NCBI RefSeq assembly: GCF_001039005.1
Contig: NZ_LDWR01000023.1
Span: 50,724 to 114,723 of the forward strand
Direction of reading: 5' to 3'
Source: Burkholderia cepacia
GTDB taxonomy: Bacteria; Pseudomonadota; Gammaproteobacteria; Burkholderiales; Burkholderiaceae
Length of the DNA stretch: 64,000 nucleotides
The stretch's first letter is position 1, and each line of letters opens with the position of its first letter. Positions 26,864 to 33,643 of the stretch are shown here, one piece after another. The notes beneath the pieces were generated by a model. That model ran no database searches and was not told the origin of the DNA. It worked only from the letters and a program-made list of their open reading frames with translations. The translations under genes were made by a program, and so were the position numbers.

Positions 26864-27520
26864 TTACGCCCGCTTGCGGGCCGTCTTCGGCGGCGGGAGG
26901 AACGTATCGACGACGCGCAGGCAGCTCGTCAGCGCGTCTTCCGCGGTGAACGACGTCGGGTCGCGCGCCAGCTCCAGCCAGAAGCCGTCGATCACGGCCG
27001 TCAGTGTCAGCGCGGCGAGATCGCTGTCGACGGTGCCGCCGCGCACTTCCGCGATCTGGTCGAACAGCTTCTTCAACGCTTGCCGGTAGCCGCTGTACAG
27101 CTCCTTGTGCGCCTTGCGGATCACCGGGTCGCTGTGCGCGACGCTCCAGAAGCCGAGCCATACCTTCACGTTCTTCGGCGCGAACACCGGCGTGGCGAAG
27201 CAGACCTTGATGATCGCGTCGAGCTTTTCCTCGGGGCCCGTCGCGTTCGCGGCCGCCGCGCGCGACACGTCGAGCAGGTCGGTCGCGAGCCGCTTGTAGG
27301 TCTGCGCCATCAGTTCGTCTTTCGACTGGAAATGATGATTGATCAGCCCGCGCGAGACCTTCGCTTCCGCGCAGATGCGGTCGATCGTGGTCTCGGAATA
27401 GCTGTAGCGCGCGATGCAGCGCATCGTCGCGTCGATGATCGATTGCTGACGCACCGCGGGTGTTTCTCGGATACCGCGGCTGCGTGCCTGAACCGGTGCC
27501 GTGCCAGGAGTCTTTTTCAC
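26864..27520 (-). CDS. TetR-family regulator, BetI-like; likely master of the TTGAAC regulon
   Basis: 218-residue TetR repressor. DNA-binding domain at about residues 22-70: RQQSIIDATMRCIARYSYSE, TTIDRICAEAKVSRGLINHH, FQSKDELMAQTYKRL. This N-terminus and the C-terminal domain resemble BetI-type regulators, which from memory bind TTGAAC/GTTCAA dyads. It lies centrally among four transcription units whose promoters carry such a dyad. Its own promoter on the minus strand is TTGAAC (27581-27576), 18 bp, TATAAT (27557-27552), with only a half-site. The effector is unknown; an acyl-CoA or guanidino compound is plausible. That this protein binds the dyads is inference. Confidence 0.88.
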   Translation of the reverse strand: MKKTPGTAPVQARSRGIRETPAVRQQSIIDATMRCIARYSYSETTIDRICAEAKVSRGLINHHFQSKDELMAQTYKRLATDLLDVSRAAAANATGPEEKLDAIIKVCFATPVFAPKNVKVWLGFWSVAHSDPVIRKAHKELYSGYRQALKKLFDQIAEVRGGTVDSDLAALTLTAVIDGFWLELARDPTSFTAEDALTSCLRVVDTFLPPPKTARKRA

Positions 27521-27551
27521 GTGGTGACCTTACGGAATCGTCATGGCACCG

Positions 27552-27581
27552 ATTATAGGGGAGTGCCGGACGCTTGTTCAA
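27552..27581 (-). promoter_or_regulatory. tetR promoter
   Basis: Minus strand: TTGAAC (27581-27576), 18 bp, TATAAT (27557-27552), about 32 bp before the start at 27520. The second half of the regulon dyad is absent (GTCCGG in its place), so autoregulation through a full site is not evident. Confidence 0.6.
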
Positions 27582-27642
27582 TTACGGTGATGAAAGCGTC
27601 GCGAAACCCGCGAAAACCCTTGCTCTGGATTATTTTAAAACT

Positions 27643-27672
27643 GTTGAACCATTGTTCAACAGCACCTATACT
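27643..27672 (+). promoter_or_regulatory. Promoter and operator of the His-type importer / aruH operon (regulon site 4)
   Basis: GTTGAAC-CATT-GTTCAAC (27643-27660) is a perfect 7-4-7 inverted repeat, the best copy of the dyad. TTGAAC (27644-27649), 17 bp, TATACT (27667-27672) forms the promoter, with the same hexamers and spacing as sites 2 and 3. The ATPase gene starts about 87 bp after the -10. Confidence 0.8.
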
Positions 27673-27758
27673 CGACTCCGCATGAGGTTGGTCGGCCATT
27701 CAACAAGACGCCACGATCCCGCGTGGGACGGGCGTGAGAATTCGACACAGGAGACAGC

Positions 27759-28565
27759 ATGTTGGCGCGGGTGGAGAGCGTGAAAACGGACGTCGAGGAA
27801 CGCGTGCAGGTGGAAGATCTGCACAAGCGGTTCGGCGACCTGGAAGTGTTGAAGGGCGTGTCGCTGAGCGCGCGCGAAGGCGAGGTGATCTCGCTGATCG
27901 GTGCGAGCGGATCGGGCAAGAGCACGCTGCTACGCTGCATCAACCTGCTCGAGACGCCGACCCGGGGGCGCATCGTCGTCGACGGCGAGGAGATCGGGCT
28001 GAAAGTAGACCGCAAGGGGCGCACCGTGCCGACCGATGCGCGTCAGGTCGAGCGGGTCCGCACGCGGCTCGGCATGGTGTTCCAGAGCTTCAACCTGTGG
28101 GCGCACCGCACGGTGCTCGAGAACGTGATCGAGATGCCCGTGCATGTGCTGCGCGAACCGCGCGCCGAAGCGATCGCGCGCGCCGAGCAACTGCTCGAAC
28201 GCGTCGGCCTGGCCGACAAGCGCAATGTCTATCCGGCCTTCCTGTCCGGCGGCCAGCAGCAGCGCGTCGCGATCGCACGTGCGCTGGCGATGCGGCCGAA
28301 AGTCATGCTGTTCGACGAGCCGACCTCCGCGCTCGACCCCGAGCGCGTCGGCGAAGTACTGAAGGTGATCCGCGATCTCGCGTGCGAAGGCCGCACGATG
28401 ATACTCGTCACGCACGAGATGGCGTTCGCGCGCGACGTGTCCAGCAAGGTGCTGTTCCTGCACCAGGGGCGCGTCGAGGAGAGCGGCACGCCGTCGGAAA
28501 TCTTCGATGCGCCGCAGAGCGAACGCTGCCGCCAGTTCGTCAACGCGCACCGGCAGCACCACTGA
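27759..28565 (+). CDS. Amino-acid ABC transporter ATPase, HisP/ArtP type
   Basis: 268-residue ATPase of a polar amino acid importer. Walker A GASGSGKSTLLRCINLLE (about 48-65), Q-loop LGMVFQSFNLWAHRTVLENV, signature [20 protein letters not shown] (about 163-182), Walker [14 protein letters not shown], His switch LVTHEMAFARDVSSKVLFL. The insertion IGLKVDRKGRTVPTDARQVE is typical of HisP/OccP-like proteins for basic amino acids and opines. CAGGAG precedes the start. First gene of a six-gene operon with binding protein, two permeases, transaminase and deacylase. Confidence 0.9.
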   Translation: MLARVESVKTDVEERVQVEDLHKRFGDLEVLKGVSLSAREGEVISLIGASGSGKSTLLRCINLLETPTRGRIVVDGEEIGLKVDRKGRTVPTDARQVERVRTRLGMVFQSFNLWAHRTVLENVIEMPVHVLREPRAEAIARAEQLLERVGLADKRNVYPAFLSGGQQQRVAIARALAMRPKVMLFDEPTSALDPERVGEVLKVIRDLACEGRTMILVTHEMAFARDVSSKVLFLHQGRVEESGTPSEIFDAPQSERCRQFVNAHRQHH

Positions 28566-28636
28566 ATCACGGGAGCCGCCCGCGAACGCGCGGGCCGGCC
28601 CGCCCGATCCCTATCTTTCCTGCAAGGAGTCCGACC

Positions 28637-29434
28637 ATGAAACGTGTCGTACGCAGTCTGCTGTGCCTGTTCAGTATCGTCGTCGCGGCGCTCGCGCCGC
28701 TCGGTTCCGCGCATGCGTCGTCGGGCGTGCTGCGCTTCGGCGTCGCCGCCGAACCGTATCCGCCGTTCCTGATGAAGAGCCCTACCGGGCAGTGGAGCGG
28801 CTTCGAGGCCGACCTGATCCGCGCGCTGTGCGACCAGATGAAGGCGAAGTGCGAGATCAAGGAAGTCGCGTGGGACGGCATCATCCCGGCGCTGCTCAGC
28901 GACAAGATCGACGTGATCTTCAACTCGATGTCGATTACGCCGGAGCGCCAGAAGGTGATCGCGTTCTCGCGGCCGTACTACGAGACGCCGGGCACCTTCG
29001 TCGGCGCGAAGAACACGAAGCTCACGCTGACGCCCGACGGCCTGAAGGGCAAGGTGATCGGCGTGCAGGGCTCCACCGCGAACGCGGAGTTCATCAAGAT
29101 GGCGTACGGCAAGGGCGCGACGGTGCGCCTGTACAACACGCAGGACGACTGCAACGCGGATCTCGTCGCGGGCCGGATCGACACGATGTATCTCGACCAG
29201 CTCGGCATCCTCGATTTCCTGAAGTCGAAGGATGGCTCGACGTTCGAGTTGAAGGGCCCCGGCAGCGTGAAGATGGATCCGGCGATCTTCGGCTACGGCG
29301 TCGGCGCGGGGATGCGCAAGGCCGATGCGCCGCTGAAGCAGCAGATGGACCAGGCGCTCGAACAGCTGCATGCGTCGGGCAAGTACGCGCAGATCGCGAA
29401 GAAGTATTTCCCGATCGACCTCTGGCCGCACTGA
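28637..29434 (+). CDS. Periplasmic binding protein of amino-acid importer (HisJ/ArtJ type)
   Basis: 265 residues: signal peptide 1-27 (ending LGSAHA), then a family-3 solute-binding fold. Seen: LRFGVAAEPYPPFLMKSPTG, WSGFEADLIRALCDQMKAKC, KEVAWDGIIPALLSDKIDVI, NSMSITPERQKVIAFSRPYY. This group binds arginine, lysine, histidine or opines. AAGGAG lies 8-13 bases before the ATG at 28637. The frame is open upstream across the ATPase gene, but only as a shadow frame. Confidence 0.9.
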   Translation: MKRVVRSLLCLFSIVVAALAPLGSAHASSGVLRFGVAAEPYPPFLMKSPTGQWSGFEADLIRALCDQMKAKCEIKEVAWDGIIPALLSDKIDVIFNSMSITPERQKVIAFSRPYYETPGTFVGAKNTKLTLTPDGLKGKVIGVQGSTANAEFIKMAYGKGATVRLYNTQDDCNADLVAGRIDTMYLDQLGILDFLKSKDGSTFELKGPGSVKMDPAIFGYGVGAGMRKADAPLKQQMDQALEQLHASGKYAQIAKKYFPIDLWPH

Positions 29435-29489
29435 TCGCGCCGCTACCGGCACACGGATACACCGGCGCACGCACGGACGAGGAGGCGGC

Positions 29490-30206
29490 ATGGACGGTTG
29501 GGGATGGGTGAGCTACCTGGGCATGGACCCGGACGGCTGGGGCGTCGCGCTGCTGCAGGGCGCGGGCGTGACGCTCGAGATTTCGCTCGGCGCGTTCGTC
29601 GTCGGCATCGTGCTCGGGTTGCTGGGCGCGGCCGCGAAGTTGTCCGGCGTGCGCGCGCTCGAGCGGATCGCGCAGGGCTACACGACGGTGTGCCGCGCGG
29701 TGCCCGAACTGCTGCTGATCCTGCTGCTCTACTACGCGGGCACCGATGCGATCAACCTGCTGATGACGGCGATCGGCGTCGGGCCGGTCGCGGTCAACGG
29801 GTTCGCGGCGGCGGTGATCGTGCTCGGCATCGTGCAGGGTGCGTACGCGGCGGAGATCATCCGCGGCGCGATCCTTGCGATTCCGTACGGGCAGATCGAG
29901 GCCGGCCGCGCTTTCGGCGCGCCGCCGGGGCTCGTGTTCCGGCGCGTGACGCTGCCGGCGATGGCGCCGTACGCGCTGGCAGGTTTCGCGAACCTGTGGC
30001 TGATCCTCGTGAAGGACAGCGCGCTGATCAGCGTGGTCGGCTACAGCGAGCTGCTCTACACGGCGAAGCAGGCGGCCGGTTCGACGCGCGAATACATGCA
30101 CTACTACCTGATGGTGGCTGCCGTGTATTTCGCGATCACGTCGCTGTCCGGTGTGCTGTTCCGCGAAATCGAGCGCCGCTTCGGCCGCTGGATGCCGGCA
30201 TCGTGA
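29490..30206 (+). CDS. Amino-acid ABC transporter permease, HisQ type
   Basis: 238-residue permease with about five membrane segments. The N-terminal half carries GVTLEISLGAFVVGIVLGLL and the family-typical TVCRAVPELLLILLLYYAGT; the EAA loop is EAGRAFGAPPGLVFRRVTLP (about 136-155). GGAGG stands at 29480-29485, before the ATG at 29490. Pairs with the permease at 30256. Confidence 0.9.
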   Translation: MDGWGWVSYLGMDPDGWGVALLQGAGVTLEISLGAFVVGIVLGLLGAAAKLSGVRALERIAQGYTTVCRAVPELLLILLLYYAGTDAINLLMTAIGVGPVAVNGFAAAVIVLGIVQGAYAAEIIRGAILAIPYGQIEAGRAFGAPPGLVFRRVTLPAMAPYALAGFANLWLILVKDSALISVVGYSELLYTAKQAAGSTREYMHYYLMVAAVYFAITSLSGVLFREIERRFGRWMPAS

Positions 30207-30255
30207 ACCGCGCCGCGCTCTCCCGCATGCTTTCCCATCGAACCGGATCAACGTC

Positions 30256-30951
30256 ATGGATCTGAGCGTACTGTCTTCCTATGGATCGCTGCTGTTGCTC
30301 GGCGTGCTGACCACCGTCAAGCTGCTCGTCATCTCGGCCGTATTCGGCTTCGGGCTCGCGATCGCCGTCGCGTTCGCGCGACTGTCGCCGAACCCGATCG
30401 TCGCGCGCGTCAGCAAGGGTTTCACCGAGGTGATACGCGGCACGCCGCTGCTCGTGCAGATCTACCTGATCTACTATGGCGTCGGCTCGTTGTTCGCGGG
30501 CTGGCCCGCGCTGCGCGACAGCGTGTTCTGGCCGTTCCTGCGCGACGGTTTCTGGTATGTCGCGTTCGCGCTCGTGATCAGCGTCGGCGCGTATGTCGGC
30601 GAGGTACTGCGTGCCGGCCTGCGCGGCGTGCCGAAGGGCGAGATCGAGGCCGCGCGCGCGATGGGGATGCGCCCGTCGATGATCGCGCGCCGCGTATGGC
30701 TGCCGCGCGCGATCCAGATTCTGCTGCCGACGTTGGCCGGCGAGACCGTGATGCTGCTGAAATCGACGGCGCTCGCATCGACGGTCGCGGTGATGGACGT
30801 GCTTGGCGCCGCGAACTATATCCGCGCGCAGACGCTGCGGACCTACGAGCCGCTGCTGGCGATCGCGGCGATCTATGTCGCGCTCGCGTTCGTGATCGAG
30901 CGCGCGTTCGGCCGGCTCGAGCGGCGCGTGCCCGTGCGCATGCCGCGCTGA
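30256..30951 (+). CDS. Amino-acid ABC transporter permease, HisM type
   Basis: 231-residue permease with about five membrane segments: GVLTTVKLLVISAVFGFGLA, EVIRGTPLLVQIYLIYYGVG (the HisM hallmark), and the EAA loop EAARAMGMRPSMIARRVWLP (about 133-152). Completes the importer. It starts 49 bp after the HisQ-type gene; the ribosome binding site (CCGGATCAACGTC) is weak. Confidence 0.9.
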   Translation: MDLSVLSSYGSLLLLGVLTTVKLLVISAVFGFGLAIAVAFARLSPNPIVARVSKGFTEVIRGTPLLVQIYLIYYGVGSLFAGWPALRDSVFWPFLRDGFWYVAFALVISVGAYVGEVLRAGLRGVPKGEIEAARAMGMRPSMIARRVWLPRAIQILLPTLAGETVMLLKSTALASTVAVMDVLGAANYIRAQTLRTYEPLLAIAAIYVALAFVIERAFGRLERRVPVRMPR

Positions 30952-31004
30952 ATGAACCCACTGACGGCGCGGCAGCCGGACGGACGCCGCGCGATGGAGG
31001 ACGC

Positions 31005-32198
31005 ATGAACTATTCGAAGCTGGTCGATCGCCTGCAGGGCAAGCGCACGACCGCATGGGACATTCACTACGCGGCGCAGCAGGCAGTTGCCGCCGGCGAG
31101 CCGGCGATCATCCTGAGCGTCGGCGATCCCGATTTCGCGACGCCCGACGTGATCGTCGAGCGTGCGGTCGCCGCGCTGCGCGGCGGCGACACGCACTACA
31201 GCGAAGTACGCGGCCGCGCCGAACTGCGCACGGCGATCGCGCGCGAGCACGCGAAAGCGTCGGGGCAGGCGGTCGGCGCCGAGCACGTAATCGTGACGGC
31301 CGGCGCGCAGAACGCGCTGTTCGCAATGGCGATGTGCCTGTGCGAGGCGGGCGACGAGGTGATCGTGCCGGAGCCGATGTACCTCACCTACGAGGCGAGC
31401 GTGCGCGCGTCGGGCGCGACGCTCGTGCCGGTGCCGGTCGATGCATCGCGCGGTTTTCATCTCGACTTCGACGCGCTTGAAGCGGCCGTGACGCCGCGCA
31501 CGAAAGCAATCTTCTTCGCGACGCCCTGCAACCCGACCGGCGTCGTGATGCCGCGCGCGGACCTCGAACGGATCGCGCGGCTCGCCTGCGAGCGCGATCT
31601 GTGGGTCGTGTCCGACGAGGTGTATGCGGCGCTGACGTTCGAGCGCGAAATGGTCAGCATCGCGTCGCTGCCGGGGATGGCCGAGCGCACGGTGACACTC
31701 GGCAGCCTGTCGAAATCACATGCGATGCCGGGCTGGCGGGTCGGCTGGGCGATTGGCCCGACGGAGCTGATCGAGCATGCGGAGCGGCTCGCGCTGTGCA
31801 TGCTGTACGGGCTGCCGGGCTTCATCCAGCAGGCGGCCGTCACCGCGCTCGACAACCGGGCCGCGATCGTCGCGGACATGCGTGAACTCTACCGGCGCCG
31901 CCGCGATCTCGCCTACGCGCGCCTGCGCGACGTGCCGGGGCTGCGCTGCCTGCTGCCGGAAGCGGGGATGTTCATGATGGTCGACGTGCGCGGCACCGGG
32001 CTGGATGCGCATGCGTTCACGTGGGGGCTGTTCCGCGCGAAGCAGGTCGCGCTGCTCGACGCGAGCGCGTTCGGCGACACCGCGTCGGGCTTCGTGCGCT
32101 TCGGTTTCGTCGTCGACGATGCGCGGCTGACCGACGCGTGCGAGCGCATCGCTGCATTCGTCGCAAGCCTTGGCGCCGATTCGCGTGCGTCGTCGTGA
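31005..32198 (+). CDS. aruH: Aminotransferase class I/II, AruH-like (arginine:pyruvate transaminase)
   Basis: 397-residue PLP fold-type I aminotransferase. PLP lysine in LGSLSKSHAMPGWRVGWAIG (about 235-250), phosphate-binding region VTAGAQNALFAMAMCL (about 99), and NPTG motif PCNPTGVVMPRADL (about 170). The N-terminus (TAWDIHYAAQQAVAAGE, LSVGDPDFATPDVIVE) and LALCMLYGLPGFIQQAA match P. aeruginosa AruH from memory. AruH converts arginine and pyruvate to 2-ketoarginine and alanine. GGAGG lies 5-9 bases before the start. With the AruI-like decarboxylase in the same regulon, an arginine transaminase route is well supported, though activity on related amino acids is possible. Confidence 0.82.
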   Translation: MNYSKLVDRLQGKRTTAWDIHYAAQQAVAAGEPAIILSVGDPDFATPDVIVERAVAALRGGDTHYSEVRGRAELRTAIAREHAKASGQAVGAEHVIVTAGAQNALFAMAMCLCEAGDEVIVPEPMYLTYEASVRASGATLVPVPVDASRGFHLDFDALEAAVTPRTKAIFFATPCNPTGVVMPRADLERIARLACERDLWVVSDEVYAALTFEREMVSIASLPGMAERTVTLGSLSKSHAMPGWRVGWAIGPTELIEHAERLALCMLYGLPGFIQQAAVTALDNRAAIVADMRELYRRRRDLAYARLRDVPGLRCLLPEAGMFMMVDVRGTGLDAHAFTWGLFRAKQVALLDASAFGDTASGFVRFGFVVDDARLTDACERIAAFVASLGADSRASS

Positions 32199-32239
32199 AT
32201 CGTCATGCATGATGCACCGGTCCTGAAGGAGAAAAGACG

Positions 32240-33250
32240 ATGATCGACACGCTGAACTGGCAGGTGCCGGGCGACAACGGGCAACCGCTCGCGATCCGCG
32301 CGTGGCGCCTGTCGGCCGGCGACGGGCCGCGTGTGCACCTGCAGGCCGGCGTGCATGCCGACGAGATCGCGGGCATGCTCGTGCTGCACCGGCTGCTGCC
32401 GCAACTGTGCGCGGCGCACGATCGCGGCGTGCTGCGCGGCACGGTCACGGTCGTGCCGCAGGCCAACCCGCTCGGGCTTGCGCAGTTCCGGCAGGGGCGG
32501 CTGCTGGGCCGCTTTCACGAAACGACGCACCGCAATTTCAACCGGCATTTCCACGAATCGGCGGCTGCGCGCCGGCCCGCGACGACATTCGCCGCGTGGC
32601 AGCGCACGCTGCTTGCCGCCGCGTGCGACGCCGATATCGTGCTCGACCTCCATACCGATTCCGAGGCGCTGCCGTACGTGTACCTGCATCGCGACCTGTG
32701 GCCGGCGGGCAGCGATCTCGCCGCCGCGCTCGGCGCCGATGTCGCGATCCTGTGGGACGAGGACGACGACGGCGCGTTCGAAGGCGCCGTCGTCGCGCAC
32801 TGGGCACGCAGCGGTGGCCTGAGCGACCGGCTCGTCGCGACCGTCGAGCTGCGCGGGCAGTCCGACGTGTCGGATGCGCTCGCCGAGCGCGATGCCGACG
32901 GCGTACTCGCGTTCCTGCGCGGCCGCGGCGTGATTGCGGAGTCGCCCGGCGCGCCCGACTGGCACGGCGAAGCCGTACCGATCGCGCATATGGAGACACT
33001 GATCGCACCGGTGTCGGGCGTGCTCGTCTACGAACGCGAACTCGGCGCGACGGTCGAGGCCGGCGAGCGCGTCGCGCGGATCGTCGCGCATCCGGGCGTG
33101 CCAGGCAGCGAGCATGTGCTGGTCGCGCCGCAGGCCGGGCGCATCGTCACGCGCAACCGCGAGCGGCTGGTCGCGCAGGGCGACGTCGCGCTGAAGCTGA
33201 CGGGTTCGCGGCCGTCGGCCGGCTGGTCGGGCGGCGCGCTCGATCCGTAA
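32240..33250 (+). CDS. Succinylglutamate desuccinylase/aspartoacylase-family deacylase (M14 type)
   Basis: 336-residue zinc hydrolase of the AstE/AspA superfamily. Zinc ligands in HLQAGVHADEIAGMLVLHRL (His and Glu about 38-41) and LDLHTDSEALPYVYLH (His about 137); RNFNRHF is the usual substrate-binding arginine stretch. The C-terminal beta domain (about 250-330) resembles a lipoyl-like fold. AAGGAG precedes the start. Family members cleave N-acyl groups from amino acids (N-succinylglutamate, N-acetylaspartate, N-acetyl-diaminobutyrate). Placed after importer and AruH-like genes, it may release arginine or an analogue from an N-acyl derivative (inference). Confidence 0.8.
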   Translation: MIDTLNWQVPGDNGQPLAIRAWRLSAGDGPRVHLQAGVHADEIAGMLVLHRLLPQLCAAHDRGVLRGTVTVVPQANPLGLAQFRQGRLLGRFHETTHRNFNRHFHESAAARRPATTFAAWQRTLLAAACDADIVLDLHTDSEALPYVYLHRDLWPAGSDLAAALGADVAILWDEDDDGAFEGAVVAHWARSGGLSDRLVATVELRGQSDVSDALAERDADGVLAFLRGRGVIAESPGAPDWHGEAVPIAHMETLIAPVSGVLVYERELGATVEAGERVARIVAHPGVPGSEHVLVAPQAGRIVTRNRERLVAQGDVALKLTGSRPSAGWSGGALDP

Positions 33251-33369
33251 GCGACGACGCGGGCCGGCGCGAGCCCGCGCATCGCATGCGATATTTTTCG
33301 CATCAAGGGACGGAAAGTAATCGACTCGCGCGATAATGCGCAAACGTTTTACCGATCATCAATGAAATT

Positions 33370-33420
33370 GAATCGGCGGAATCCGAATAAAACAATGAAT
33401 ATCCGCTATGCCGCCGATTC
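33370..33420. repeat. Perfect 10-bp inverted repeat with 31-base spacer
   Basis: GAATCGGCGG (33370-33379) and CCGCCGATTC (33411-33420). It could form a long-loop hairpin or be two operator half-sites three helical turns plus ten bases apart. Function unknown. Confidence 0.55.
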
Positions 33421-33473
33421 GTCACACGCCGCAGCCGTTCTGGCGCGGGTGCCCGGTGGTTAACGGTCGATCC

Positions 33474-33498
33474 GCGAAAAACTTTAGGGTTTTTTCGC
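33474..33498 (+). terminator. Possible A/T-stem hairpin
   Basis: GCGAAAAA-CTTTAGGG-TTTTTTCGC, an 8-bp stem with an internal T-run. It resembles a bidirectional terminator with the U-tract inside the stem; it lies 224 bp after the deacylase stop, so it is a weak candidate for ending that operon. Confidence 0.35.
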
Positions 33499-33643
33499 CG
33501 CAATTAATCATTGCAATTTCCTCAATGACCGATTGAATTACGGTCATCGGACAGTCATACACCATCCCCGATAATTCGGCGCTCACATTCTTTCAATAGA
33601 CCAAAGGGCGATCGAAGCCGGATCGCTGCGGGGAGCTGTACTC

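Larger units (their letters stand above)
33251..33643. other. 393-bp AT-richer intergenic region before the chemosensory operon
   Basis: No gene seen. It is clearly richer in A and T than its surroundings. It holds two inverted repeats, annotated separately at 33370-33420 and 33474-33498, and the presumed promoter of the operon beginning at 33644. No convincing sigma-54 or sigma-70 promoter could be fixed by eye. Confidence 0.6.

Noticed and set aside
8543..33250. The region as a plain carnitine or gamma-butyrobetaine degradation cluster.
   Set aside because: No carnitine dehydrogenase, CaiB-like CoA-transferase, BKACE enzyme or dimethylglycine/betaine demethylase genes are present, whereas AruH- and AruI-like genes are. 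A betaine role for some enzymes is still possible.
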